The position numbers and the translations under genes are program-made. Below are positions 10,401 to 18,575 of a stretch of DNA of 64,000 bases, piece after piece. The notes beneath the pieces were generated by a model, which saw only the letters and a list, made by a program, of their open reading frames with translations, was not told where the DNA came from and made no database searches. The first letter of the stretch is position 1; each line of letters begins with the position of its first letter. Source of the DNA: Pseudomonas sp. (GTDB lineage Bacteria > Pseudomonadota > Gammaproteobacteria > Pseudomonadales > Pseudomonadaceae); the NCBI GenBank assembly GCA_030656145.1, contig JAUSOF010000095.1:62001-126000 (forward strand), in the 5' to 3' direction.

Positions 10401-10969
10401 GCGAGGTGGCGCTGAACCAGTTGCAGCAGGTGCTCGACAGCGACCTCGACGGCAATGGCCTGACCCTGGCCAGCCTGCGCGCGGCGCGGCGCCTGCCGGA
10501 GCTCGGCTTCACCTTCCCGGTAGCCAACCTCGACCTGCAGCGCCTGCGCGCCATCCTCACCGACCCTGCCTTTGGGCTGCCCGCGTCGATGCGCGAAGCC
10601 GCGGCGCGTCTGGAGTTCGACAGCCTCAAAGGCTTCATCAAGGGTTTTATCGACCTGACCTTCGAGCATGACGGCCGTTGGTACATCGCCGACTATAAGT
10701 CCAACTGGCTCGGCCCGGACGTCAGCTACTACGGCGGCGATCGCCTGCTTCAGGCCCTGGCCGGCGAGCACTACTACCTGCAATACCTGATCTACCTGGT
10801 GGCGCTGCGGCGCTTCCTGCGCCAGCGCCTGGCCGACTTCGACAACAGCCAGCTGGGCGGCGCCTACTACCTGTTCCTGCGCGGCATGCCAACGGCCGGG
10901 GTGTATTTTTCCCGCCCAGCGGATGGCTTGCTGGACGCGCTGGATACCTTGTTCGAGGAGGGCAGATGA
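7424..10969 (+). CDS. recB: Exodeoxyribonuclease V subunit beta, RecB
   Basis: A 1181-residue protein, matching the usual RecB length. RecB is the 3'-5' helicase and the only nuclease of RecBCD, and it loads RecA after Chi. Visible motifs are Walker A ASAGTGKTWT (21-30), motif Ia VVTFTTAATAELRERI, helicase motif II VALIDEFQDTDPVQ, motif III FVGDPKQAIYAFRGADL, motif V VTIHTSKGLEYPLVF and motif VI YVALTRARDRLWL. The C-terminal RecB-type nuclease domain has FIDLTFEHDGRWYIADYKSN, with the catalytic Asp...Asp-Tyr-Lys set. It begins inside the last codons of recC. Downstream, 205 bp of repeat sequence separate it from recD, whereas recB-recD are more tightly coupled in many gammaproteobacteria. Confidence 0.98.
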   Translation: MTGAPLDLLQDSFAGRSLIEASAGTGKTWTLTALYARLLLEKRLNVSQILVVTFTTAATAELRERIRLRLAELLAVYDDGPGNDELLNRLHAQYPDAASHRRLLLAVHGFDEAAIFTIHGFCQRALQDAAFEAGGDFDNELTHDDREILDALLADLWRHELAAAEPQWAAFLVQQKITPQSLRQRLRNHLGKPYLRIEPQPGASSEMSALRDAWQHARDCWQRDSGCWLPQLKGFAGFKSNMCNPAKLGAWQVELDGYFSDAAALFSKTEAHQRLSREGLVKASKKGESAPHSPLADALQGLCEALQTALPEAEQRLIDLQVRLIGQLNEQLPQRKAAQRLLAFDDLLNKLQQGLYGEGGEHLAGKLHEQYPVALIDEFQDTDPVQYQVFRRIYENQGDLCFVGDPKQAIYAFRGADLATYLKARDEAARQYSLATNHRSTPELIAALNQLFDRPMPFAEPGLTYPQVGASQRARPQLVLPVSDDEQDAPLALVWLADDYLGKGEAGALVARDTARRIAALLTASGRGEAYFEAPDERTALKGGDIAVLVASHRQAAEVAAELAARGVPSVRRGKENVWHSEEAGELAAVLAAYAEPGREGALRYALASRLLGRSAADLAACQDDAQAWDTEREAAERYHQLWQQQGFMRAFRAWLDEQLVAPRLLALVDGERRLTNLLHLAELLQSESLQRSGLEQLLSWFNAQRSAEAHGEEALLRLESDAERVQIVTIHTSKGLEYPLVFCPYLWDGALLRQSEDITCHADDGTPLLDLGGEQLDAHRERARHERFAERLRLTYVALTRARDRLWLHWGPVDCKPKKDGTLSEAGLHSSALAWLLHGRQLPGEDALGDLAGHLQTLSPTGLRGEIEQLVGASHGHMAVQALRESEASAAGERRAPPPLQLQQMNRSLHSAWRIGSFSGLASGMHMEAPDRDGLALPAASEPGSGFFAFPRGARAGTCLHAILEDWARGKAPLADLIEPALRGHGIDSDWREVALNQLQQVLDSDLDGNGLTLASLRAARRLPELGFTFPVANLDLQRLRAILTDPAFGLPASMREAAARLEFDSLKGFIKGFIDLTFEHDGRWYIADYKSNWLGPDVSYYGGDRLLQALAGEHYYLQYLIYLVALRRFLRQRLADFDNSQLGGAYYLFLRGMPTAGVYFSRPADGLLDALDTLFEEGR

Positions 10970-10983
10970 TGGAATACCACGCC

Positions 10984-11064
10984 GTAGGATGGGTTGAGCC
11001 TGCGATACCCATCGATGTGCAGGCCTGCCACTTGTTGGGTATCGCTGCACTCAACCCAACCTAC
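10984..11064. repeat. Large imperfect inverted repeat of the GTAGGATGGG family
   Basis: The left arm at 10984-11011 starts GTAGGATGGGTTGAGC and ends GCGATACCCA. The right arm at 11035-11064 is its near complement (TTGGGTATCGC...CTCAACCCAACCTAC). The arms are ~28-30 bp with a few mismatches and a ~23-base centre. The same left arm recurs at 42014-42046. It lies between recB and recD and could fold in the transcript. Confidence 0.85.
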
Positions 11065-11090
11065 CAATCTACGGCCGCCCACGCGCTCCC

Positions 11091-11174
11091 CGTAGGGTGC
11101 GCCGTGCGCACCATGGTTATTGCACGTGGTGCGCACGGCCTAGGCGGCCCCGCGATACCCTACGGGGGTATCGC
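11091..11174. repeat. GTAGGGTGCGC-family inverted repeats abutting the recD start
   Basis: The unit at 11091-11112 (CGTAGGGTGCGCCGTGCGCA then CC) has a perfect 12-base inverted partner at 11128-11139. A second perfect 9-bp inverted repeat, GCGATACCC (11152-11160) and GGGTATCGC (11166-11174), ends one base before the recD ATG. Its 5-base loop and right arm include the G-run that serves as the recD ribosome-binding site. Confidence 0.85.
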
Positions 11175-13034
11175 ATGAACCTCGCCGACCTGCCTCTCGG
11201 CCCGCTGGAACGCGCGCTGGTCGACAGCTTGCGGCGCCTCGATCCGGCCGCCGAACCGCTGGTGCTGGCCTCGGCGGCGCTGCTCTGCATGGCGCTGGAC
11301 AAGGGCGATGTCTGCCTGCCGCTGGCGCGTCTGGCTGGGCAGCGACCCTGGCCGGAACATGAGTTGCGTTTGCCGCCGCTCAGCGAATGGCAAGCACAGC
11401 TGCACGCCTCAAGCCTGGTCGGCGGCGATGGCGACTTCACTCCGCTGATCCTTGACCACGGCCGCCTCTATCTGGCGCGCTACCAGGCTTACGAGCGCCA
11501 AATGGCCAGGCAACTGCTCAGCCGCGCCGCCGATCTGCCACCGGTGGACGAGGCGCAACTGGGCGCAAGCCTGACCCGCCTGTTCGCCTTCAACGCCCAA
11601 CAACCGGACTGGCAGCGCCTGGCCGCCGCGCAAGCGGTGCGGCGCCGGCTGGCGGTGATTTCCGGCGGTCCCGGCACCGGCAAGACCACCACCGTGGTGC
11701 GTCTGCTCGCGGCGCTACTTGAGCAGCCCGGTGGCGAACGATCGGGCGGCGCTCCGTTGGCCATCGGCCTGGCCGCGCCGACGGGTAAAGCCGCAGCACG
11801 CATGGCCGAGGCGATCCGCAACGCCAAGGCCAGCCTGCCGGTTAGCGAGGCGATCAAGGCGGCGCTGCCGGACGAGGCGCGCACCCTGCACCGCCTGCTC
11901 GGCAGCCGTGGCGACAGCCCGCAGGTGCGCCATAACGCGAGCAATCCCCTGGCGCTGGACGTGCTGGTGGTCGACGAAGCCTCAATGGTCGATCTGGCGC
12001 TGATGGCCAAGTTGATCGATGCTTTGCCGCCCGGTGCCCGACTGATCCTGCTCGGCGACAAGGACCAACTCTGCGCGGTGGAAGCCGGCGCGGTATTCGC
12101 CGAACTCTGCGAGGGCCGCGGCTTCGACGCCCAGGCCGCCGCCGACCTGCAACGCATCACCGGCCAGCAAGTGCCCGTCGCCCAACCAACATCGCGCCTG
12201 GGCGATGCCGTAGTGCTGCTGACCCATAGCCACCGCTTCGCCGGCGACAGCGGCATCGGCGAGCTGGCGCGACGGATCAACACTGGCGACGCCAGCGGCA
12301 CCCTGGGGTTACTCAAAGAACAGCGCAGCGATCTGGCCTGGAATGCCCAACCGACCCCCGCCGATCTACTGGAACGGCTGGATCAGGGCTACGCGCCCTT
12401 TCTCGCCGCGGCGAAAACAGGCGATCCGCAGGCCGCCTTTGCCGCCTTCAACGGCTTCCGCGCGCTCTGCGCCCAGCGCGAAGGCGCCTGGGGCGTGGCC
12501 GGGATCAACGAAGCACTGGAAGCACGGGTGAAAAGGCGCGGCCAGGTCGCCAGCCGCGAACGCTGGTACGTCGGCCGGCCGGTGATGGTGCGGCAAAACG
12601 ACTACGCCCTCGGTCTGTTCAACGGCGACATCGGCATCTGCTTGCACAGCGAATACGGCTTGCGGGTGTTCTTTGAAGGAGAGGGCCAAAACGAAGACGG
12701 CTACCGCCCCTTTGCCCCGGCGCGCCTGCCCAGCCACGACAGCGCCTTCGCCATGACCGTACACAAGAGCCAAGGCTCGGAATTCAGCGAGGTACTGCTG
12801 GTCTTGCCCGAGCAACCCAGCCCATTGCTGAGCCGCAGCCTGTTCTACACCGGCATCACCCGGGCCAAACACAAGGTAGAAATCTGGGGCCTGCCGGCAC
12901 GCCTGAGCGAGGCGGTGACCACCCGCGCCGAACGTGCAGCTGGCCTGGCCGAACGCCTGGCGGTCGAGCCCACCAGCCTACCCAAACCTGTAGCGAGGCC
13001 CGAGACCGGTCAGGATCAACTTGCGCTGTTCTAG
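11175..13034 (+). CDS. recD: Exodeoxyribonuclease V subunit alpha, RecD
   Basis: A 619-residue protein, near the usual ~608-700 residues. RecD is the fast 5'-3' helicase motor of RecBCD and also controls the nuclease and RecA loading. Walker A is GGPGTGKTT (164-172); further SF1B motifs are LAAPTGKAAARMAEAI, VVDEASMVDLALMAKL, LILLGDKDQLCAVEAGAVF, MTVHKSQGSEFSEVLLVLP and FYTGITRAKHKVEIWG. The frame is open further upstream, but that extension would be translated repeat DNA. ATG at 11175 gives the expected N-terminus and has GGGGG just upstream. A hairpin can hide that site (see findings). Confidence 0.96.
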   Translation: MNLADLPLGPLERALVDSLRRLDPAAEPLVLASAALLCMALDKGDVCLPLARLAGQRPWPEHELRLPPLSEWQAQLHASSLVGGDGDFTPLILDHGRLYLARYQAYERQMARQLLSRAADLPPVDEAQLGASLTRLFAFNAQQPDWQRLAAAQAVRRRLAVISGGPGTGKTTTVVRLLAALLEQPGGERSGGAPLAIGLAAPTGKAAARMAEAIRNAKASLPVSEAIKAALPDEARTLHRLLGSRGDSPQVRHNASNPLALDVLVVDEASMVDLALMAKLIDALPPGARLILLGDKDQLCAVEAGAVFAELCEGRGFDAQAAADLQRITGQQVPVAQPTSRLGDAVVLLTHSHRFAGDSGIGELARRINTGDASGTLGLLKEQRSDLAWNAQPTPADLLERLDQGYAPFLAAAKTGDPQAAFAAFNGFRALCAQREGAWGVAGINEALEARVKRRGQVASRERWYVGRPVMVRQNDYALGLFNGDIGICLHSEYGLRVFFEGEGQNEDGYRPFAPARLPSHDSAFAMTVHKSQGSEFSEVLLVLPEQPSPLLSRSLFYTGITRAKHKVEIWGLPARLSEAVTTRAERAAGLAERLAVEPTSLPKPVARPETGQDQLALF

Positions 13035-13110
13035 CCTGGATGGCGGAAGGGTTGAGCGCAACGATAGCCATTGCATGCAGGCATGCATGACGGTTTTTCA
13101 GGTCAGTGCC

Positions 13111-13134
13111 CGGCCGAGCGCAGACGCTCGGCCG
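13111..13134. repeat. Perfect 10-bp hairpin between recD and the amidotransferase gene
   Basis: Arms CGGCCGAGCG (13111-13120) and CGCTCGGCCG (13125-13134) around a CAGA loop. It sits 15 bases beyond the stop of the minus-strand amidotransferase gene. No T-run follows on either strand in the right place, so it may be a palindromic repeat or a factor-assisted terminator rather than a classic intrinsic one. It faces the convergent ends of recD and the amidotransferase gene. Confidence 0.6.
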
Positions 13135-13148
13135 CAAGGCGTCGTGCG

Positions 13149-13940
13149 CTACTGCTGGTCAGCCTGCGCCATGCGCTGACGACAGGCTTCGCCGAAGGCC
13201 TGGAAGATTTTCACCGAGTCGGGGTTGGCACTGGCCTGCCATTCCGGATGCCACTGCACCGCCAGGGTGAACTGCGCCAATCCGGGGGCATGGATCGCTT
13301 CGATCAGGCCATCTTCGGCAAAGGCCAGTGCTTCAAGGCCTTCGCCCAGGGTGGCGATACCCTGGCCATGCAGCGAGTTGATGGTGATTTCATCCTTCTC
13401 CAGCACATCGGCCAGCCAGCTGCCGGCGACCAGGCGCACGCTGTGGCTTTCGCCGTACTGCACATCCACCGGATCGGTAGAGTCTTCGCGGTGGTCGTCG
13501 AAGTCGCCTACGGCATAGAGTTTCTGGTGGATGTCGCCACCCAGGGCCACGTTGATTTCCTGCATACCCCGGCAGATGCCGAAGATCGGCAGACCACGTG
13601 CGATTGCGGCACGGATCAACGGCAGATCGAACAGGTCGCGGTCGCGATCCTGGGCCTTGTCTGGGGTCAGGTTTTCCTGGTTGTAGAGCGCCGGGTCGAT
13701 GTTGCTGCCAGCGCCGGTGAGGTAAACGCCATCGACCATGTCGAGGTATTGCTCGAGGTCATCGGTGCCGCAGCAGGTCGGGGCCAGCAGCGGTACGCAG
13801 CCGGAAATCTCAACGAGGGGAGCGATGTACTTGTGGGTCATCACCTGATAGGCATGCCCTTTGCGTTCCTGGGCGCCCATGGACATGAGGACCACGGGCT
13901 TGCGTTTGGCGTTGGATACAGTGCCGCTAATGTTGGACAT
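13149..13940 (-). CDS. Gamma-glutamyl-gamma-aminobutyrate hydrolase family (class I glutamine amidotransferase, peptidase C26)
   Basis: A 263-residue cytoplasmic hydrolase of the PuuD/SpuA (PauD) type. In polyamine catabolism this family releases GABA and glutamate from gamma-glutamyl-GABA, the last step of the glutamylated putrescine route. The nucleophile elbow is FGICRGMQ with Cys123, and the His-Glu pair is in QWHPEW (His231, Glu233), so the triad is complete. The first ~12 residues are probably disordered. No other polyamine gene (glutamyl-polyamine ligase, spuBC) adjoins it, so the substrate is inferred from the family only. The start ATG at 13940 is followed upstream by a long AT-rich region that probably holds its promoter. 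Confidence 0.85.
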   Translation of the reverse strand: MSNISGTVSNAKRKPVVLMSMGAQERKGHAYQVMTHKYIAPLVEISGCVPLLAPTCCGTDDLEQYLDMVDGVYLTGAGSNIDPALYNQENLTPDKAQDRDRDLFDLPLIRAAIARGLPIFGICRGMQEINVALGGDIHQKLYAVGDFDDHREDSTDPVDVQYGESHSVRLVAGSWLADVLEKDEITINSLHGQGIATLGEGLEALAFAEDGLIEAIHAPGLAQFTLAVQWHPEWQASANPDSVKIFQAFGEACRQRMAQADQQ

Positions 13941-14462
13941 AAATCACCTTGGGGCAGGGACAGCCTGCCGTTGCTGTGCAGGAAGGGCCGCATGGCTGCG
14001 GCGCTGCCTCCTGTGTGTTGCCGGTGTCGACGGGCGCCCGCGCAGACTGCAGGGCAGAGCTTTTTGGCCTGTTTGAGGCGCATCATGACGGTCGAAACAC
14101 CGGCTCAGTCTGCCAAAGCCGTAAAATATGTCAAACGAATGGTGCGCTTTTCGAGTGGAAATCTAGCAACACCAGGCGCTGACCACAGGCAGAAATTGCC
14201 ATATATTGCTGATTTACATAGTATTTATCTAAATAAATACGAGCAGAGCAGTCCAATATTTTTAACGCCTGACACGCCTGCTCTTTTGCCCGTCAGATGC
14301 CGCGGAGTGAGCGACGCCCTGGATCGGCCAAACGCTAATCTGGGTTCCTGCGTGCAACACGAATAGGCCACTCACCTGTTCGGCTACGCAGGATTTTCAC
14401 CCTCTTCACCCTGTGCGCGTGTGCCGCTGTGCGTCACTATCAGAGTGGCCAAACTGCGCGGC
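13941..14462. other. AT-rich intergenic region between srf operon end and amidotransferase gene
   Basis: About 520 bp with no convincing gene. The part near 14120-14270 is clearly AT-rich compared with the surroundings. It contains a perfect 8-bp inverted repeat, GTATTTAT at 14221-14228 and ATAAATAC at 14233-14240, with loop CTAA. It should carry the amidotransferase promoter and the 3' end of the srf operon. No canonical intrinsic terminator was seen for the operon. Confidence 0.6.
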
Positions 14463-15701
14463 TTACTGGCATTGCGCAGCGCTGGATACTTCCTCGCTAG
14501 CCTGCAACAAAATACGTGAGACCTCTTGCTCACTGCTTGCCGAGTACACCCGGCCGCCGGTGTTTTCGGCAATGCAGTTGGACAAGGTGCTCTCGCCGAT
14601 ATTCACCACATTGACCCGCAGCCGCGGCTGTTCGCGGGCAATTCGACGGGATACGGCGCACACGTCGCGCTCGCAGCCATCTTCGCCATCGATGAACATG
14701 ACCACCACGGCATCGCGCCGACGACCATCGACAAGACTTGCCGCCTTTTCCAGACTGGCCGCCAGGGGCGTACCTTCATTTGCGGTGATGTTTTGCAGGC
14801 CCGCCAGAAGTTGCTGGCGCTCGGCATGTGCGAACACACCTTGATCAACCTGGCGGTCACAGCCTGCAAACGTGATGAGGCGCATATCGATGTCGGGATG
14901 CAGGTTGCCAATCATGCCGCCAAAGGCATTCTTGGCCACAGCCAGACGTGTCGGTTCGGATAACAGCATGGCCTTGCGCGGATGACGGGCGTCATAGTGC
15001 TGGCCTTCCTGAAAAAACCATTGCTCATCAGCCTGTGACGCAGCGATATTGATGTTCATCGAGCCTGAGGTATCAAGCACCACGACGAAGTCCGGCGCAG
15101 CAGAGGGGTCCTTCTGGCAGGCATAGCTGACAAGCGGCTGCGGGTTGAATACGTGCAGCAGGTAGCCGCGCCAAAACCACAGCAACCAGAGCAAGCCGAT
15201 CAGCAACAATGGCAGCAGGGCCAACCACAGCCAGCGCCGCCAGTGACGTGCAGACGCCGATGCCACGGCGGCCGGGGCCGAGCTCGGCGCGACGGCAGGC
15301 GGCGGCAATGCCGGCAACCCCCAACGCACCACGACCGGATCACCATTGAGGCTGTATAGGTTGTGCAGGTCCGGCGGCCCGATCAGGCTCCGCAAGGCAC
15401 TCGCCGCCGCCGCATCACCGCGGCCCTGCAGCGCATTGGCCAAGTGCCCCAACGCGTCCTGACGCTGCTGGTAGGTTTGCAGCAATCGGCTCTGCTGCTG
15501 CTCGTCCAGTTGCGCATACGGTGTCGGCTGACCGCCAAGTTCAGACCACCACTGCAAGGCGCCATCGCTACCGGGTCGCGGCTTGGCAAACAGATTGGCA
15601 ACACTGGGCGGGAAGTGCTTGCGCACCAATTCGACCTTGGCGTCGAGCGCAGCAAGCACGTCCTGAGGATAGGTCGCTGAGTCGTGTGCAACGCGCTGCA
15701 T
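14463..15701 (-). CDS. Membrane-anchored von Willebrand factor A domain protein, last gene of srf operon
   Basis: A 412-residue protein. Residues 1-~150 are cytoplasmic or linker-like, helical and then proline/alanine-rich. One transmembrane helix lies at about 158-176 (WLWLALLPLLLIGLLWLLWF). A vWA domain follows, on the periplasmic side if the N-terminus is inside. The metal-ion-dependent adhesion site is complete at the first motif: VVVLDTSGSMN, with Asp210, Ser212 and Ser214. Later VVVMFIDGEDGCERD gives the second acidic loop. Several Cys residues in the vWA part suit the periplasm. ATG at 15701 with AGGA nine bases upstream is preferred to a TTG six bases earlier. It is likely a protein-protein interaction module; the partner is unknown. 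Confidence 0.8.
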   Translation of the reverse strand: MQRVAHDSATYPQDVLAALDAKVELVRKHFPPSVANLFAKPRPGSDGALQWWSELGGQPTPYAQLDEQQQSRLLQTYQQRQDALGHLANALQGRGDAAAASALRSLIGPPDLHNLYSLNGDPVVVRWGLPALPPPAVAPSSAPAAVASASARHWRRWLWLALLPLLLIGLLWLLWFWRGYLLHVFNPQPLVSYACQKDPSAAPDFVVVLDTSGSMNINIAASQADEQWFFQEGQHYDARHPRKAMLLSEPTRLAVAKNAFGGMIGNLHPDIDMRLITFAGCDRQVDQGVFAHAERQQLLAGLQNITANEGTPLAASLEKAASLVDGRRRDAVVVMFIDGEDGCERDVCAVSRRIAREQPRLRVNVVNIGESTLSNCIAENTGGRVYSASSEQEVSRILLQASEEVSSAAQCQ

Positions 15702-15754
15702 GAACAAAATTCCTGAAAAAGTGGTGGCCGCTCAAGACGGCCACCGAGGGTGCA

Positions 15755-16246
15755 TTACTCGTAACCAAGGCTCAGTTGCAAACGGCTGACCTTCTGCTGC
15801 AGCGCCTTTAGCTCTTGCTTGCGGGCTTCGGCATCCGTCGTTTGCCCAGCACCGGCTGGCCCGTTAAGTTGCTGCTCCAGGCCGGCAATTTGCTCCTGCA
15901 CCTGGCTCTTGTTGGCGTGCCGACTTTTAAGCTGGTTTAACAACATCCCCAGCGAACGCTCCAGCGTCTCGCGCTGCTGCTCTTGGCCGAGCAGGCTCTG
16001 CTGCGTGGTGGCCTGCTGAGTGGCTATTTCCTGGTAGACCCGATGAAATAGCTCGTTTTCAGCGCGGGCGTCGCTTAACCCCTGCTCGCGCTGGCGAACC
16101 TGCTCGCTGTAGCCGCCTGAATAGTCGCAGTTCATCTTGGTTATCAGGCTGGAATTGTGATCGCTCGAATCGCAACTACCTGGTGTGGTGGCGCACCCTG
16201 CAAGCACCGATAAGCTGAGGCCGAGAGTTAACAGTCGTAGCGTCAT
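15755..16246 (-). CDS. Small coiled-coil lipoprotein of srf operon
   Basis: A 163-residue predicted lipoprotein. The signal peptide ends in the lipobox LAGC, making Cys18 the lipid-modified residue. The mature part is hydrophilic and rich in Gln, Glu, Lys and Leu (for example REQGLSDARAENELFHR and QEQIAGLEQQLN), consistent with long coiled coils, and a Pro/Gly break lies near the C-terminus. There is no recognised domain. The frame is open further upstream, but ATG at 16246 with GAGGGGG upstream gives the clean signal peptide. It follows the larger lipoprotein gene by 10 bp. It may be an outer-membrane or periplasm-facing anchor for the operon's machine. Confidence 0.75.
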   Translation of the reverse strand: MTLRLLTLGLSLSVLAGCATTPGSCDSSDHNSSLITKMNCDYSGGYSEQVRQREQGLSDARAENELFHRVYQEIATQQATTQQSLLGQEQQRETLERSLGMLLNQLKSRHANKSQVQEQIAGLEQQLNGPAGAGQTTDAEARKQELKALQQKVSRLQLSLGYE

Positions 16247-16256
16247 GTCTGCCCCC

Positions 16257-16988
16257 TCAACCCAGCGTGATCGCAGAGCGCTGGCTGTATAGGCCATCGA
16301 CTTCTTGCTGCAAGGCAACCACCTTGGTGTTCATTTTAGTGATTTCCGTTTCAATGCTGGCAACCTCGTCGCCTGCACCGTTCTGACGCTCCAGCACTGC
16401 GGTTTTCTCATACTCGGTAACCTTGTTGCGCATGCCGGCGAGGTCTTTACGCATCTGCGCGATATTGCTGTCGATTTCGGCGATTTCTTTCTGCGCCTTG
16501 GCTGCGTCGAGTTGCTGGGTCTTGATCGACTTCTGGATCTGGGCAATGCGCTCCTCGTCGTCACGAATCACTTGCTGCAACGTCGCGGTTCGGCTGGCTA
16601 CCTTGTCGGTATCGGCCTGGATGTCGCTACTCATCAACTGCAGACGCTCGGTCGTATCGGAATACTCGCTGCGGCGTTGGTCGAAATAATAATTGGCCCC
16701 CATGGCCACCCCGCAGGCCGCAATACCGGCAATTACCGCGCACTGGGCCTTATTGCTCGAGTTGGATAGCGCGCAGGCCAGTACACCGGCCCCGGCTGCC
16801 GCAGCACATGCCTGAAAGCCCGAGGTGCTGAAAAACTTCGCGCCGTTACCCTGGGTCAACCGTGGGTCGGCAGCTGGCGAACCGCCAATCATCGAACTGC
16901 CGGTGCTGGCACAGCCAGTCAGCAGAATGCTCCCTGTCATGACAAAGCTGAGAACTACCCTGGAAAAAGACCACTGGCTCAGTTTCAT
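16257..16988 (-). CDS. Coiled-coil lipoprotein, positional counterpart of TagQ
   Basis: A 243-residue predicted lipoprotein with lipobox LTGC (Cys26). After the lipidated Cys there is a small-residue-rich hydrophobic segment (ACAAAAGAGVLACAL and VIAGIAACGVAMGANYYF, ~60-100), like a glycine-zipper membrane-inserting region. A charged helical coiled coil of ~130 residues follows to the end. It is the gene after the SUMF1-type gene. In the P. aeruginosa H1-T6SS the tagT-tagS-tagR block is followed by tagQ, an outer-membrane lipoprotein. The positional match is what I rely on; sequence similarity to TagQ cannot be tested here. ATG at 16988 has AGGAG 7 bases upstream. Confidence 0.72.
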   Translation of the reverse strand: MKLSQWSFSRVVLSFVMTGSILLTGCASTGSSMIGGSPAADPRLTQGNGAKFFSTSGFQACAAAAGAGVLACALSNSSNKAQCAVIAGIAACGVAMGANYYFDQRRSEYSDTTERLQLMSSDIQADTDKVASRTATLQQVIRDDEERIAQIQKSIKTQQLDAAKAQKEIAEIDSNIAQMRKDLAGMRNKVTEYEKTAVLERQNGAGDEVASIETEITKMNTKVVALQQEVDGLYSQRSAITLG

Positions 16989-17021
16989 GATGTTGCTCCT
17001 GGATTTTGCGTTTTCTGGGGT

Positions 17022-18575
17022 TTATTGGGATACGGCTTTGCAACTGGCCAGCCATGCGGCGGTGTCGATCTTGTGCTTTTGAAGAAAGACCTGCTGGTTG
17101 GCCCAGTGCGTACGCAGATAGGGCTTGAGCTCTTGCAATTGTTTGTTGCGGCTGATGATTTCTTCCATCACCGGCACCTGCGCGCTGAGCAAGGGCTGGC
17201 CATACAGCGTGGCTGACTCGACCAGGCTGCTGGCGTAGTAACGGCTGAGTTTGTGCAGGCGATCCTTCTGCTCATCCAGCTTGCCCTTGCGCATGTCGCA
17301 GCTTGCATCTTGCTCACTGCTTTCGCAGTTGAGGCTGTAGTTGTGCTGCAGAAAATCCAGGTATTTGCCATCGTCGAACAGTTTCGTGCACAGGAAAGCA
17401 CCCAGGTTGAGGCTGGCTCGAATCGCCTGATCACGGGTTTCTTCCTGCTGCTGGTTACTCGCCCGCAACTGGTTTTCCAGGGTTTTGAGCTGATCCTTGA
17501 GCGCCTGATCCTCAACCCCCGAGGCCAATGCTTCGAGCGCCTGCACCGCGCCCTTGCTCTGCGGTTGGTCGGCGGCCTGATCGCCACTGCCCAGCTTCTG
17601 CCAACTCTTCTCGATACTGGCGACCCGTTCACGTGAGGTCAGGGTTTGCGAAACCAGTGCCAGGCGCAGCCCTGACGTCTTGTTTTTCACCTGCCCCTGG
17701 GCTGTGTAATACGGCTCTTCCTTGCGCAACGCCGTGCGCAGTTCGGCTTGCGCGGTCAGGTAGTTGCCACCACGCACGACATAGCCACCGGCTTGACCAT
17801 GCTGACGATCAAGTTTGTTCAGCCGAAACGGCTCAAACATCATTTCATCGGCATTGCCGAGCATGTCGTGCAGGCCAAGCGGGTTGGGCTTGAGCAAACC
17901 GCCAAGCTGCAGCTGGCCATTGGCCGATTGTGAACCGGCGAACCACTCGTGGTTGTTCAGGCCTTCGGGCATCGGATAGCGGCCGTCACGGAACTCGGCA
18001 GTGCCAACTTCCAGTCCGCCACGGGCCGCGAACTCCCACTCCACTTCAGTCGGCAGGCGGACAAAACCAAGGGCGCCATCCTCTTTGGGTAAGGAGGCCG
18101 GCGCATTCTTGCGTAGCCACAGGTTGTATTGGTCTGCCGCCTGCAGGGCCTCCAGCCAACTGATCGAGACCACCGGCAGGCGCAGTTTGTTCGAGGCTGT
18201 CGGGCAGCTCTCGTCCATCAGCGCGCGGTATTGCAGTTGGCTCATTTCATACTTGGCCATCAGGTAATAGCGGGAATTTTCCGACTTTGCACCGGTAAAA
18301 CTGCCCGCGATAAACGCCGGGCGCGTCTGTTCGACATAGCCCCACTCGGCATTGTCCTGACCGATGCTGACGGGGTAGTCGTCGAGCGGGCCGGCAAGAG
18401 GAATGTAAACCTTGCGAAACACCATCGAGCCGTCACAAGGCATCGGCAGCACAACATCGCTCGCCTCGGGTAACGGGTTGAAATGCTTCTGCTCCCAGCC
18501 CGCCGCATTGGCTGCGCCGACCAGACAAAGACCAAGCGGCAGCAATAGAACATGACACCAGTGTTTAGAGTTCAC
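17022..18575 (-). CDS. Periplasmic SUMF1/formylglycine-generating-enzyme-fold protein, TagR-like
   Basis: A 517-residue exported protein. The signal peptide ends near AANA-AG. The first ~300 mature residues form a SUMF1 (FGE-sulfatase) domain: VSISWLEALQAADQYNLWLR, RLPTEVEWEFAARGG, NPLGLHDMLGNADEMMFEPF and GGYVVRGGNYLTAQAELR. The active-site cysteines of real FGE near the C-terminal motif are absent (NYLTAQAELRTALR has none), so it is probably non-catalytic, as in TagR. The last ~200 residues are a helical region with three or more Cys. The start is GTG at 18575, with GGAGAG upstream, overlapping the permease gene by 11 bp. TagR-type proteins act in the periplasm upstream of the PpkA kinase; here the output is unknown. 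Confidence 0.82.
   Translation of the reverse strand: MNSKHWCHVLLLPLGLCLVGAANAAGWEQKHFNPLPEASDVVLPMPCDGSMVFRKVYIPLAGPLDDYPVSIGQDNAEWGYVEQTRPAFIAGSFTGAKSENSRYYLMAKYEMSQLQYRALMDESCPTASNKLRLPVVSISWLEALQAADQYNLWLRKNAPASLPKEDGALGFVRLPTEVEWEFAARGGLEVGTAEFRDGRYPMPEGLNNHEWFAGSQSANGQLQLGGLLKPNPLGLHDMLGNADEMMFEPFRLNKLDRQHGQAGGYVVRGGNYLTAQAELRTALRKEEPYYTAQGQVKNKTSGLRLALVSQTLTSRERVASIEKSWQKLGSGDQAADQPQSKGAVQALEALASGVEDQALKDQLKTLENQLRASNQQQEETRDQAIRASLNLGAFLCTKLFDDGKYLDFLQHNYSLNCESSEQDASCDMRKGKLDEQKDRLHKLSRYYASSLVESATLYGQPLLSAQVPVMEEIISRNKQLQELKPYLRTHWANQQVFLQKHKIDTAAWLASCKAVSQ

Noticed and set aside
9623..11050. Long minus-strand open frame opposite recB
   Set aside because: Antisense shadow of the RecB helicase and nuclease motifs; no recognisable domain.
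13111..13134. Hairpin as a classic intrinsic terminator
   Set aside because: Stem is perfect but no T-run follows it in the direction of either gene; kept only as a palindromic repeat.
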